Origin: Fibrella aestuarina BUZ 2
Lineage (GTDB): Bacteria > Bacteroidota > Bacteroidia > Cytophagales > Spirosomataceae
Direction of reading: 5' to 3'
Assembly: GCF_000331105.1 (NCBI RefSeq)
Contig: NC_020054.1
Coordinates: 186,001-250,000 of the forward strand
DNA length: 64,000 nt
Part shown: piece by piece, positions 25,570-34,040 of the stretch
How positions within the stretch are numbered: the stretch's first letter is position 1
How the letters are laid out: each line of letters begins with the position of its first letter
Translations under genes and position numbers: made by a program
The notes under the pieces: model-generated
The model's database searches: none
Seen by the model: the letters and a program-made list of their open reading frames with translations, nothing else
What the model was told of the DNA's origin: nothing

Positions 25570-26379
25570 ATGCACAAACTAGTCATCGCCATCACCTTCC
25601 TGTTCGCCGGTACGTCGCTACTCGCCCAAAACCGCCCGGCCTGGAACGGCAAACAATGCGCCGTATCGCTCACCTACGACGACGCTATTCAGGAGCACCT
25701 CGACAAAGCCATGCCGGCGCTCGACGCGCTGAACCTGCGGGCGACCTTCTACCTGTCGGGCATCTTTCCGGGCTTTACCAACAACCTCGACCGCTGGCGG
25801 GCCGTGGCTAAAACCGGCCACGAACTGGGCAACCACACGATGTTTCACCCCTGCGATGGCAGCGGGCCGGGCCGCTCGTGGGTCAACCCCAACTACGACC
25901 TGAGTAAATACACGCTCAAGCGCATAACGGACGAGATCCTGCTGACCAACGCGCTGCTATACACCCTCGACGGGCAGACCAAGCGCACCTTTGCATATCC
26001 CTGCGGTGATACTAAAGTCGAGGGCGTCGATTACTATGATTCAGTCAAAGATGCATTTGTCGGCGCGCGTGGCGTGGCGGGTGAGCACATCAGCGTGGGT
26101 ACGTTGAAGCGGGCCAACGTCGGCTCGTACGTCATCAGCGGGCAGTCGGCCGAGCAAATGATCGAGCTGGTGAAGAAGGCGCAGGCGACCGGTACGTGGG
26201 TCGTGTTTCTGTTTCATGGCGTGGGCGGGGGGCATTCACTCAACGTCGACCTGGCCGAACACAACAAGCTGCTGGCCTACCTGAAGCAGAACGAAGCGAC
26301 CGTCTGGACGGCACCGTTCCTCAACGTGCTGCAATACGCGAATCAGGCGGGTGCTACGGCGCAAACAACCAAAAAATGA
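25570..26379 (+). CDS. Secreted polysaccharide deacetylase (NodB-like)
   Basis: The signal peptide is MHKLVIAITFLFAGTSLLAQ. The NodB catalytic motifs are TYDDA (metal and base aspartates 37-38) and GNHTMFH, with metal ligands His89 and His93 in an HxxxH motif. FAYPCGD and VFLFHGVG supply the later groove and catalytic His. At 269 residues it is a single catalytic domain. Such carbohydrate-esterase-4 proteins remove N- or O-acetyl groups from chitin, peptidoglycan or xylan. The next gene, an alpha-glucuronidase-like hydrolase, overlaps its stop codon (ATGA), which makes acetylated glucuronoxylan a plausible shared substrate. Confidence 0.92.
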   Translation: MHKLVIAITFLFAGTSLLAQNRPAWNGKQCAVSLTYDDAIQEHLDKAMPALDALNLRATFYLSGIFPGFTNNLDRWRAVAKTGHELGNHTMFHPCDGSGPGRSWVNPNYDLSKYTLKRITDEILLTNALLYTLDGQTKRTFAYPCGDTKVEGVDYYDSVKDAFVGARGVAGEHISVGTLKRANVGSYVISGQSAEQMIELVKKAQATGTWVVFLFHGVGGGHSLNVDLAEHNKLLAYLKQNEATVWTAPFLNVLQYANQAGATAQTTKK

Positions 26380-28559
26380 AGGGCCAATTGACGCTACTGC
26401 TCGGCCTGTGGCTGGTGACCGGGGCCGGGTTGGCGCAACGGCTCGCCCAACGGGTGGCCCTTCGGCTGGATGCCCCCTCGGCTCAAAGCCGTTACGCTGC
26501 CAACCGCCTCACCGACGCGCTGGCAGGGCGCGGGTACGTGGTGGGTACGTCGAAGCAGCCCGAGCAGACCATCCGGCTGGCAGCCTACGATCGCCAACTT
26601 GGCCCTGAAGCCTACACCCTTACGCGGCAGGGTAACCAACTAACTATCACGGGTGGCGACGCGCGCGGCCTCATCTACGGCAGCCTGGCCGTGGCCGAAG
26701 CCGTGCAACAGGGTACGTCCCTTGGGCAACTGACGGCCCGCCGCGAACGGCCACACCTCCCTTTCCGGGCCATCAAATTCGATCTGCCCTGGGATACGTA
26801 CCGGCACAGCACCGCCCTCGACCTGCACTACGCCACCTGCCGCGACACGCTCTACTGGCGGGCCTTTCTGGACATGATGGCGACCAACCGCTTCAATGTA
26901 CTCAGTCTCTGGAACCTGCACCCCTACTCGTTCATGATCCGGCCGACCAATTTCCCGAAGGCCACGCCGTTTGCCGACGCCGAGCTGCGCGACTGGCAGG
27001 CGCTGTTCCGGTCCATTTTCCGGATGGCGGCCGAACGGGGCATTGAAACGTACCTGATCCCGTTCAACATCTTCACCAGCCCCGAATTTTCAACCGCCTA
27101 CAACGTCAACCCCCGGCTGAACAACCTTGACCACAAACATTTTGTCGACGGCGACACGTCGGCGATCGTCAAACGCTACACGCGCGAATGCGTGACGCAG
27201 GTGTTGCAGGAATACCCCGAACTCACCGGCTTCGGTCTCACGCTGGGCGAAGGTATGGGCGGCATGACCCCACAACAGCGCGAAGACTGGATGACGGCCA
27301 CCATCCTCGAAGGGATGCGGCTTTCGGGCCGCAAAACCAAACTGATTCACCGCATTCCGTTTTCGAGCACGACCGGCTCACTGGGCATCACGAGCGTGGA
27401 GACGGAAAAGCTGACCCGGCGCTCGCTGGAACGCGAAGGCCAACTCGACTTCATCGACGGGCCGGTCTGGGCCGATCTCAAATACAACTGGTCGCACGCC
27501 CACTCGACACCCACGCTGGTGAAGGTGCACGGCGGCAAGCTCTACGACACCTATTTCCAGCCCACGCCCTCGGCCTACAAAATCACCTGGACGGCCCGTA
27601 ACGAGGATTTTTTCTGCCTGCGCTGGGGCGTTCCTGCCTTCGTGCGGGCGCACATCGCCACCAACAGCCAGGCGTACATGGGCGGGTATATGCTGGGGTC
27701 GGAAACCTACATTCCCGCCAAGGATTACTTCACCAAACCCGGCGCGCCCGTCGACTGGACTTACGCCTTCGAGCGGCAATGGCTGTTTTACCAGCTCTGG
27801 GGACGGCTGCTTTACAACTCCAACACGCCCGACACGGTATTCCGCAATGAGTTTGTGCGGCGGTATGGCAAACCCGCCGAACCCCTGCTGACGGCCTATG
27901 CGCTGGCTTCATCGACCCCGCTCCGGCTGGCTTCGGCGTTTGACTTCACCTGGGATTTTTCGCTCTACAGCGAAGGCATGATGGCCCACGATTCGGCCAA
28001 AAACGTGTCGTATATCTCCGTCAACCAGCACATTACCCAACCGACCCTCGATCCGAATTACATATCGGTGCGCGATTACGTGGCCGCAACAGCAGCCGGC
28101 AAATCGTTTACCCCGACGCAGCTAACGCCGCTGCAACTGGCCGATCAGCTGGATACCGATTGCCGCAAAGCGCTGGCGCTGGTCGGGCCAATTCGAGTAA
28201 CGGGCAACCGGTCGCTTGCCTACGAGGTAGCCGACGTACGTACCTGGGCGAACCTGGGCCTGCATCTGGCGGCCAAGCTGCGTGGGGCCGTGGCGCTGCA
28301 CACCTACCGAACCGGCGGTAACGAGGCGCAGAAAACGGCGGCGGTGCGGCACCTGGAACAGGCACTGCGGTATTGGGACGAGGTCGTGGCGATCACGCGT
28401 CCGCTCTACAACGACATGCCGCTGGTACACCTGAGCGAGCAGAAAGGCGGCACCCCGGCGCAGAACGATCAGCTTCGGTTTCACTGGGCGCTTCTCCGTC
28501 CCGCCGTAGCCGCCGACGTCGAGCTGGCGAAGCAGGCACGGCCAGTTTCGCTAAAGTGA
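26376..28559 (+). CDS. Secreted alpha-glucuronidase-like glycoside hydrolase
   Basis: The start is ATG 26376, overlapping the deacetylase stop by 4 nt and opening a signal peptide (MKGQLTLLLGLWLVTGAGLAQ). A longer in-frame opening that runs back through the deacetylase gene is rejected. Residues ~20-130 form an alpha-glucuronidase N-terminal-type beta domain (GYVVGTSKQPEQTIRL, ITGGDARGLIYGSLAVAEAV). A (beta/alpha)8 barrel follows (MMATNRFNVLSLWNLHPYSF, FGLTLGEGMGG, IDGPVWADLKYNWSHAHS). Glu in TLGEG is a candidate catalytic residue. The 727 residues fit GH67-type size. The family assignment is by pattern only; activity on glucuronoxylan side chains is inferred from the neighbours. Confidence 0.8.
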   Translation: MKGQLTLLLGLWLVTGAGLAQRLAQRVALRLDAPSAQSRYAANRLTDALAGRGYVVGTSKQPEQTIRLAAYDRQLGPEAYTLTRQGNQLTITGGDARGLIYGSLAVAEAVQQGTSLGQLTARRERPHLPFRAIKFDLPWDTYRHSTALDLHYATCRDTLYWRAFLDMMATNRFNVLSLWNLHPYSFMIRPTNFPKATPFADAELRDWQALFRSIFRMAAERGIETYLIPFNIFTSPEFSTAYNVNPRLNNLDHKHFVDGDTSAIVKRYTRECVTQVLQEYPELTGFGLTLGEGMGGMTPQQREDWMTATILEGMRLSGRKTKLIHRIPFSSTTGSLGITSVETEKLTRRSLEREGQLDFIDGPVWADLKYNWSHAHSTPTLVKVHGGKLYDTYFQPTPSAYKITWTARNEDFFCLRWGVPAFVRAHIATNSQAYMGGYMLGSETYIPAKDYFTKPGAPVDWTYAFERQWLFYQLWGRLLYNSNTPDTVFRNEFVRRYGKPAEPLLTAYALASSTPLRLASAFDFTWDFSLYSEGMMAHDSAKNVSYISVNQHITQPTLDPNYISVRDYVAATAAGKSFTPTQLTPLQLADQLDTDCRKALALVGPIRVTGNRSLAYEVADVRTWANLGLHLAAKLRGAVALHTYRTGGNEAQKTAAVRHLEQALRYWDEVVAITRPLYNDMPLVHLSEQKGGTPAQNDQLRFHWALLRPAVAADVELAKQARPVSLK

Positions 28560-28641
28560 GCGCGAGGCAATGTCTATCGCGGTGTTCCGAGCGTATGTAG
28601 GTAGCTATTTAGGTGTCCTGCCTCTTGATAAGTGGAATGTG

Positions 28642-28736
28642 TTTTTTGTCATTCCGACGAAGGAGGAATCTTGAACGTAGGCCAGCTAACAGGTAATGAA
28701 ACGTCAATATTCCTCCTTCGTCGGAATGACAAAAAA
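28642..28736. repeat. Long-palindrome repeat family A, copy 2
   Basis: Perfect 28-bp arms (28642-28669 and 28709-28736; outer word TTTTTTGTCATTCCGACG) flank a 39-nt centre. It lies 82 nt past the end of the alpha-glucuronidase-like gene. It differs from copy 1 by compensating changes in both arms (TTCCGACGAAGG in place of TCCCGACGTAGG), which shows that pairing is being kept. Confidence 0.9.
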
Positions 28737-28761
28737 GAACCAGACAACCTAACCTTAACGT

Positions 28762-30447
28762 ATGATTCACTCCCCTTCTTCTACGCTGTTGTCTGCCGTC
28801 AGGCTAATAGGTTTTTTAGTAATTCTGGCGTTACTGGCGAGCCCCTCGTTTGCACAAACGGTAGCGAATGGCGAAACGCTGTTTGAAGCCAAGTGTGCCA
28901 GTTGCCATAATTTCAAGCAAGACGGCATTGGTCCGCAACTTGGCGGGCTAAAGGGCGTCGTCGATGCGCAGTATCTGGACCAATTCATCAAAAGCCCGAA
29001 AGCGATGATCGACAGTCGCGTGGCCCGAGCCTACGACAAGTTCAGGAAGTTTCGCACGGTAATGCCTAATTTTAATTACCTGGAACAGCGGGAAATCGAT
29101 CAGCTGGTCGCCTACATTCTCAAACAACCCGCCCCGGCCAGTAGCGATCTGGCGTTGAAAAATACCGTCGAAAATCCGGTTGGTCCGGCCATTGCCCAAT
29201 CGGGACTTGTGCTAAAGCTGGAAAAGGTGATTCAGTTTCCGGCGACCCGTAAGACGGACCCGCTTACCCGGGTCAATAAAGTGGGGGTTCACCCGATTAC
29301 CAAAGAGACGCTGGTGGCCGATTTACAAGGCCAACTATACATCCTGAATAGCCAACATCAGGCGGATGTGTATGTCGACGCCACCGTACAGTTCCCCAAC
29401 TTCGTTAATGAACCGGGGCTGGCTACGGGACTGGGCAGCTTCGCGTTTCACCCGGACTTTGCGAAAAACGGACTTTTCTACACCACCCATACCGAACCCA
29501 AGAACGCCGCCAAAGCCGATTTTGCCTTCGCCGACAGCATCCCCGTTAAGCTGCAATGGGTGGTCGATGAATGGACTGTCGACAAGCCCGCCGCCCGGGT
29601 CATGACGGGCAAACGGCGCGAAGTACTCCGGGTAAACGTGGTGGGTCAGATTCACGGGATGCAGGAGATTGCGTTCAACCCCTACGCCAAACCGGGCACT
29701 GAAGACTACGGCCTGCTGTACATCGGCATCGGCGACGGTGGGGCCGTCGAACAGGGCTATCCGTTTATTCCCCGCGAAAAAAACCACGTCTGGGGCAAAG
29801 TGCTGCGCATCAACCCGGCAGGCCGCACGAGCCGCAACGGGCAATATGGCATTCCGCCGACGAACCCGTACGTCGGTAAAGATGGCCTCGACGAAGTATA
29901 CGCGAGTGGTTTCCGGAACCCGAATCGGATTTCGTGGACGAAGGATGGGAAAATGCTCGTTTCCAACATCGGTCAGCGTCAGCTCGAATCGCTGTATTGG
30001 GTAAAACGGGGCAAAAACTACGGCTGGCCCGACCGGGAAGGCACCTTCGCCATTGAGTCGATGACCAACATCAACGTTGTATCGCGCTTGCCAAAAGACG
30101 ATGCGGCATATGGCTATTCGTATCCGATCGCGCAGTTTGATCATGACGAAGGCAACGCCATCATGGGCGGTTTCGAGTATACCGGCAAGCAAGTGCCGGC
30201 CCTGAAAGGCAAATACGTCTTTGGCGAAGTGGTCAGAGGGCGCGTTTTTTATATAAATCTCAGCGAAGTTAAAGAAGGTAAACAGGCCACGATTCACGAG
30301 TTGGCCCTTGCCCTCGACGGCAAACCAACCACCCTGAAAGCGCTCACCAAGGCGGATAAAGTCGATTTTCGGATCGGGCAGGACGCGAGCGGCGAGCTGT
30401 ATGTGCTGACCAAATCCGACGGGATGATGTATAAAGTGGTTCCGTGA
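28762..30447 (+). CDS. Cytochrome c - soluble glucose/sorbosone dehydrogenase-type fusion
   Basis: After a signal peptide (to about residue 32), a class I cytochrome c domain carries the haem motif CASCH (Cys45, Cys48, His49) and a likely axial Met101 (TVMPNF). From about 150 the protein is a beta-propeller of the PQQ-type sugar dehydrogenase family: LGSFAFHPDF, LLYIGIGDGG, ASGFRNPNRISWTKDG and YPIAQFDHDEGNAIMGGFEY. The 561-residue fusion should oxidise a sugar or alcohol in the periplasm and pass electrons to its own haem and then to the respiratory chain. PQQ use is inferred; no PQQ biosynthesis gene is in the window. It is probably monocistronic. Confidence 0.9.
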   Translation: MIHSPSSTLLSAVRLIGFLVILALLASPSFAQTVANGETLFEAKCASCHNFKQDGIGPQLGGLKGVVDAQYLDQFIKSPKAMIDSRVARAYDKFRKFRTVMPNFNYLEQREIDQLVAYILKQPAPASSDLALKNTVENPVGPAIAQSGLVLKLEKVIQFPATRKTDPLTRVNKVGVHPITKETLVADLQGQLYILNSQHQADVYVDATVQFPNFVNEPGLATGLGSFAFHPDFAKNGLFYTTHTEPKNAAKADFAFADSIPVKLQWVVDEWTVDKPAARVMTGKRREVLRVNVVGQIHGMQEIAFNPYAKPGTEDYGLLYIGIGDGGAVEQGYPFIPREKNHVWGKVLRINPAGRTSRNGQYGIPPTNPYVGKDGLDEVYASGFRNPNRISWTKDGKMLVSNIGQRQLESLYWVKRGKNYGWPDREGTFAIESMTNINVVSRLPKDDAAYGYSYPIAQFDHDEGNAIMGGFEYTGKQVPALKGKYVFGEVVRGRVFYINLSEVKEGKQATIHELALALDGKPTTLKALTKADKVDFRIGQDASGELYVLTKSDGMMYKVVP

Positions 30448-30531
30448 ATGGGGCAATTTTGCGACCCGGTTGGCTGACAAAGGCGGTCGACAAACCGTTA
30501 TCCCTGAAACGGCACCCACTCCGCTCACGAC

Positions 30532-31281
30532 ATGGCCTTTACGTTTCTGACCGCCGAATGGCGAAACCTCATTTTTGCCAACTACGCCATCGACCGGCAG
30601 GTGCTGGAACCCCTCGTTCCCTACGGCACCGAACTCGACGAATTCAACGGCGTTTGCTACGGCAGCCTGGTGGGTTTCTACTTCCAGAACGTGAAGATGC
30701 TCGGTAAAGTCGCCGTGCCATTTCACCGCGAGTTCGAGGAATTCAACCTGCGGTTTTACGTGCGTCGCCGAACCGACACCGGCTGGAAACGGGGTGTGGT
30801 ATTCGTGAAAGAGATCGTGCCCAAACTGGCCATTACGCTGGTGGCCAACACCCTCTACGGTGAGCCCTACGCCACGCACCCCATGCGCCACAGCTGGCAA
30901 ACCGACGGCGCCCAACAGACGATCGGCTACGAATGGAAGGTTGGGGCGAATTGGAATCACATCCGCGTGCAGGCCGACCGGGCCGGGCATCCGCTCGTGC
31001 CGGGGAGCGAAGAAGAGTTCATCACCGAACATTATTGGGGCTACACCAAACGGGCGTCGCTGGCGGGTTCAGGGGGGCGCACGTCGGAATACGAGGTGGT
31101 GCACCCGAGCTGGCTCATCTACCCCGTGCACGATTTTTCGGTGCATTGCGATGTCACTACGCTCTACGGACCGCAATTCGCTCCCTTTTTCGATCGGCCG
31201 CCCCAATCCGTTTTCCTGGCCGATGGCTCTGCCGTGGCCATTCAGTCGGGCGCCACCATCCGGCAAGGCTCAACCGGTTAG
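30532..31281 (+). CDS. YqjF-family (DUF2071) protein
   Basis: The 249-residue protein shows the DUF2071 pattern: FLTAEWRNLIFANYAID at the start, LVPYGTELDEFNGVCYGSLVGFYF, FNLRFYVRR and GVVFVKEIVPKLAITLVAN, then a C-terminal AttH-like half ending in VFLADGSAVAIQSG. No signal peptide or catalytic motif is visible. The biochemical role of the family is unknown. It starts 85 nt after the dehydrogenase gene on the same strand, and no terminator is obvious between them. Confidence 0.88.
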   Translation: MAFTFLTAEWRNLIFANYAIDRQVLEPLVPYGTELDEFNGVCYGSLVGFYFQNVKMLGKVAVPFHREFEEFNLRFYVRRRTDTGWKRGVVFVKEIVPKLAITLVANTLYGEPYATHPMRHSWQTDGAQQTIGYEWKVGANWNHIRVQADRAGHPLVPGSEEEFITEHYWGYTKRASLAGSGGRTSEYEVVHPSWLIYPVHDFSVHCDVTTLYGPQFAPFFDRPPQSVFLADGSAVAIQSGATIRQGSTG

Positions 31282-31384
31282 GCAACGTACCTGAACGATG
31301 ATACCGCGTGTGGTTCTATTGCGTATCGACAGTATGCAATCAACGTAGAGCGAACAAATCGACTACGCTAACGCTCAGGAACAG

Positions 31385-31418
31385 CTTTTTTGTCATCCCG
31401 ACGCCATGATAACAAAAA
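31385..31418. repeat. Collapsed copy of repeat family A
   Basis: TTTTTTGTCATCCCGACG is followed directly by CATGATAACAAAAA. The outer ends of the palindrome remain and most of both arms and the centre are deleted. It lies downstream of the DUF2071 gene, as do the intact copies relative to their genes. Confidence 0.6.
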
Positions 31419-31493
31419 GTACAATAAATCACTTGTATTCAACGCATTACAAACATCAGCTTCTAATCAACTAAGCAACCTGACCTTACGAAC

Positions 31494-32285
31494 ATGGACC
31501 AATCGTCAGCAGAACCCAGCATTTTGGCCCTCTTCCGGCTACAGGGCCAAACGGCCTTCATAACAGGCGGCAACCGGGGGCTGGGCCTCGCGATGGCGCA
31601 GGCACTGGCCGAGGCCGGGGCCAACATCGTCATCGCCGCCCGCGACGAAGCCACCAGCCAGCAGGCCGAGGAAACGCTCCGATCGCGCTACAGCGTCGAG
31701 TGCCTGAGTGTGGTTTGCGATGTAACAGACGAGCAAAGCGTCAACGACGCCGTGAGTCGGGCTGTCGATCGGTTTGGCAAGATCGACATTCTGGTCAACT
31801 CGGCGGGGATCAACATCCGGGGGCCCATCGAAACGCTCTCGCTCGATGACTTTACCAGCGTCCAGCAGGTGAATGTCACGGGCACCTGGCTGGCCTGCCG
31901 CGCCGTATTACCCGTGATGAAAGAACACGGCTACGGCCGGATCGTCAACATGGCCTCGATGCTGGCGCTGACGGCCATGCCCGACCGAACCCCCTACGCC
32001 ACCAGCAAAGGGGCGATCCTGCAACTGACCCGCGCGTTGGCCCTGGAAGTCGCCCAAACCGGCATCACGGTCAACGCCATCTTGCCCGGTCCGTTCGCAA
32101 CCGACATCAACCTTCCGCTCTTGAACGACCCCGAGAAGTATCAGGCTTTCGTCGCCAAAATTCCACTGGGCCGCTGGGGCGAACTGCACGAGATTGGCGG
32201 CATCGCGTTGTTCCTGGCGAGCCGGGCGTCCAGCTACGTAACCGGGGCCTGCTTCTCGGTTGATGGCGGCTGGGTAGCCCAGTAG
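31494..32285 (+). CDS. SDR-family oxidoreductase
   Basis: This classical short-chain dehydrogenase of 263 residues has the cofactor motif TGGNRGLG (24-31), NSAG (102-105), Ser154 and the catalytic Tyr168-x3-Lys172 (YATSK). Arg50 after the second strand (VIAAR) suggests NADP(H) preference. The C-terminus ASSYVTGACFSVDGGWVAQ is typical of the gluconate/2-deoxygluconate dehydrogenase subgroup. It probably interconverts a sugar acid or ketone in the cytoplasm. It stands alone and converges with the epimerase gene across a large palindrome. Confidence 0.92.
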   Translation: MDQSSAEPSILALFRLQGQTAFITGGNRGLGLAMAQALAEAGANIVIAARDEATSQQAEETLRSRYSVECLSVVCDVTDEQSVNDAVSRAVDRFGKIDILVNSAGINIRGPIETLSLDDFTSVQQVNVTGTWLACRAVLPVMKEHGYGRIVNMASMLALTAMPDRTPYATSKGAILQLTRALALEVAQTGITVNAILPGPFATDINLPLLNDPEKYQAFVAKIPLGRWGELHEIGGIALFLASRASSYVTGACFSVDGGWVAQ

Positions 32286-32444
32286 GGACCCCACCCCAAC
32301 CCTCCCCTTGAAATAAGGGGAGGGGGTCTTGAGTGCCAATGTTATTAGCCCGGTTCACGTTGGAGGTATGCGTATGCCCAATGAGTTCGGCTTGCCAATC
32401 TCCCTCCCCTTATTTCAAGGGGCGGGGCGGGGTGGGGTCCCTAC
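32283..32444. repeat. GC-rich nested palindrome, repeat family B
   Basis: The outer arms GTAGGGACCCCACCCC and GGGGTGGGGTCCCTAC are perfect. Inside each lies a smaller palindrome, CCCTCCCCTTGAAATAAGGG on the left and its counterpart with TTATTTCAAG on the right. A ~70-nt unique centre separates them. It fills the convergent gap between the SDR and epimerase genes and may end both transcripts. Confidence 0.85.
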
Positions 32445-32470
32445 TGCACAACCCCCACACCTTGAACCCT

Positions 32471-33361
32471 TTAACCGTTCACATACTTCCGCCAGTTGTG
32501 TTGCTCGTTGAAGCCCAGCACGTCGCGGATTTTTTTGTTCGAAAATAAGGCCTCGTGTTCGCCTAGTTCACGGGTAATGGGCACGCCGGGGAAGAAACGC
32601 TCGGCCAGTTCCTTTGTTGGAATAATAGCTCCGTTGTGGTCATTGCCCGCGTTGAACACCTGAAAGCCCAGCCCGTCTTTTTGCAGGCACAAATCCACAA
32701 TCTGACCTAGGTCACGCGCATCGATGTAGCAGAAGGCGTTCCGGCGGCGCACTTCGGGGTGCTCAAAATAATAGGGAAACAGCTCGGCGTATTCGTGCGG
32801 CTCGATCACATTGCCGATCCGGAGGGCGTAGATGTCGAAGCCCGACCGGCGCTGGAAGGCGCGGGCCGTTTTTTCGTTCACCACCTTCGATAAGCCGTAG
32901 CTATCCATCGGGTCGACGTCGTAGTCTTCTTCCAGCGGCAGTGAGTGGGGGTCCGTTTGGCCGTCTGAAAAACAGATGCCGTAGGTGGTTTCCGAAGACG
33001 CGATAATGATCTTCCGAATGCCCAGCTTCACCGCCGCTTCGATCACGTTATACGTACCCACGGCGTTGACCCGAAATGTTTCGTTGTCGGGTTTCAACAG
33101 GATACGGGGTATGGCCGCAAAGTGGACGACCGCGTCGAATTTAGGAACGCCGTTGCCCGGCTCCAGTTCGTCCAACCCGGCATACGATGTCATAGCGTCG
33201 AAGACTTGCCCCGAATCCGTAATGTCGACGGTCAGGTTATCCACTCCCGGATGGTTCAGCGGCGTCAGGTCTACGTTCAAGACCCGATGCCCTTGCTCGA
33301 GGAGATAGGGAATCACGTGTTTACCCGCTTTGCCCGATCCGCCTGTAAAAAGTAGTCGCAT
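32471..33361 (-). CDS. NAD(P)-dependent epimerase/dehydratase (extended SDR)
   Basis: The 296-residue protein has the extended-SDR motif TGGSGKAG (6-13), an FAAIP segment, and the catalytic Tyr155-x3-Lys159 in YGLSK. VDLTPLNHP after the second strand points to NAD. The C-terminal part (LGFQVFNAGNDHNGAIIPTKELAERFFPGVPI) is that of sugar-nucleotide or uronate-type SDRs. It resembles the uronate dehydrogenase/UDP-glucose 4-epimerase branch. The substrate is not determinable here. It is transcribed toward the SDR gene and is probably monocistronic. Confidence 0.9.
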   Translation of the reverse strand: MRLLFTGGSGKAGKHVIPYLLEQGHRVLNVDLTPLNHPGVDNLTVDITDSGQVFDAMTSYAGLDELEPGNGVPKFDAVVHFAAIPRILLKPDNETFRVNAVGTYNVIEAAVKLGIRKIIIASSETTYGICFSDGQTDPHSLPLEEDYDVDPMDSYGLSKVVNEKTARAFQRRSGFDIYALRIGNVIEPHEYAELFPYYFEHPEVRRRNAFCYIDARDLGQIVDLCLQKDGLGFQVFNAGNDHNGAIIPTKELAERFFPGVPITRELGEHEALFSNKKIRDVLGFNEQHNWRKYVNG

Positions 33362-33550
33362 GTTCGTTATGTGCTTGTGTGTACTGATTGATGGGTCACC
33401 CCCGGCCGTTTCGTCTCAGCTTAAGGCGGCCAGAAGGGGCAACCTCGTATACTCAATAACCTCAATTCCGTAGCAGTGTTGTGTGCTGGACTTGGCGGAT
33501 GAAAGATAGGGGTCAACCGTGAGTTGGCCATTCAGGCTGGTTAGTCTTAC

Positions 33551-33649
33551 GGCCGGACAGCCGCTGTCCACTTTCGGACAGGCAACGTACCTGAATAGCC
33601 CTTAAAACGGCCCGAAACGGCTGTTTTTGTCTTTGGCACCCGGTTTGTT
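33551..33649 (+). promoter_or_regulatory. Sigma-54-like promoter with TGTCC/GGACA activator array (unit 1)
   Basis: Half-sites run GGACA (33555-33559)-N5-TGTCC (33565-33569)-N6-GGACA (33576-33580). After 53 bp comes TGGCACCCGGTTTGTT (33634-33649), with GG and GT in -24/-12 spacing (consensus TGGCACGN4TTGCW). The PadR ATG is at 33690. The same N5/N6 phasing and distance pattern recurs at 36767-36883 and 61632-61748. Confidence 0.65.
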
Positions 33650-33689
33650 TTACAGAATTACAACTAATTAACTCTGTTCTTGATCCGGT

Positions 33690-34028
33690 ATGCGACGTGC
33701 CTTTTTGGGAGAATTTGAAGAAGTCGTTCTGCTGGTGGTGGCAGCCTGCCCCACCGATGCCTACGGCGTCAACGTGTGGGAAGATGTGCAGCAGCAAACC
33801 GGCCGTGCCATCACCATGAGTGCCGTACACACCACCCTCTACCGGCTCGAGGAAAAAGGCTACCTGTCGTCGGTGCTGGGCGGGGCTACAGCTGAGCGCG
33901 GCGGTCGGCGCAAACGCTTTTTTGCCCTTACCCCCCTGGGCGTACGGGCCCTACAGGACATTCAGGCCGTGCGCGACCGGCTCTGGCAGGCCATTGCGCC
34001 CGGTAAGCTCCAATTGATTCTCGGTTAA
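33690..34028 (+). CDS. PadR-family transcriptional regulator
   Basis: The 112-residue winged helix has the PadR pattern: GEFEEVVLLVVAA, AYGVNVWEDVQQQTGR, SAVHTTLYRLEEKGYL (recognition helix) and the wing GGRRKRFFALTPLG. The family's usual C-terminal dimerisation helix is short here. The gene is 12 nt upstream of a permease with an N-terminal prefix domain, and the pair is repeated at 36914-39921. PadR + prefix-domain permease is a recurrent Cytophagales arrangement, so the regulator probably responds to the transported or sensed compound and controls its own operon. A sigma-54-like promoter precedes it. Confidence 0.93.
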   Translation: MRRAFLGEFEEVVLLVVAACPTDAYGVNVWEDVQQQTGRAITMSAVHTTLYRLEEKGYLSSVLGGATAERGGRRKRFFALTPLGVRALQDIQAVRDRLWQAIAPGKLQLILG

Positions 34029-34040
34029 CGATCGCTCCCT

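Noticed and set aside
26196..26375. N-terminal extension of the alpha-glucuronidase-like frame into the deacetylase gene
   Set aside because: The extension would overlap 180 nt of another gene in a different frame and destroy the signal peptide. The ATG at 26376 with ATGA coupling fits better.
29335..31032. 565-codon minus-strand frame across the dehydrogenase and DUF2071 genes
   Set aside because: It spans two well-supported plus-strand genes and their gap, and its translation has no recognisable features.
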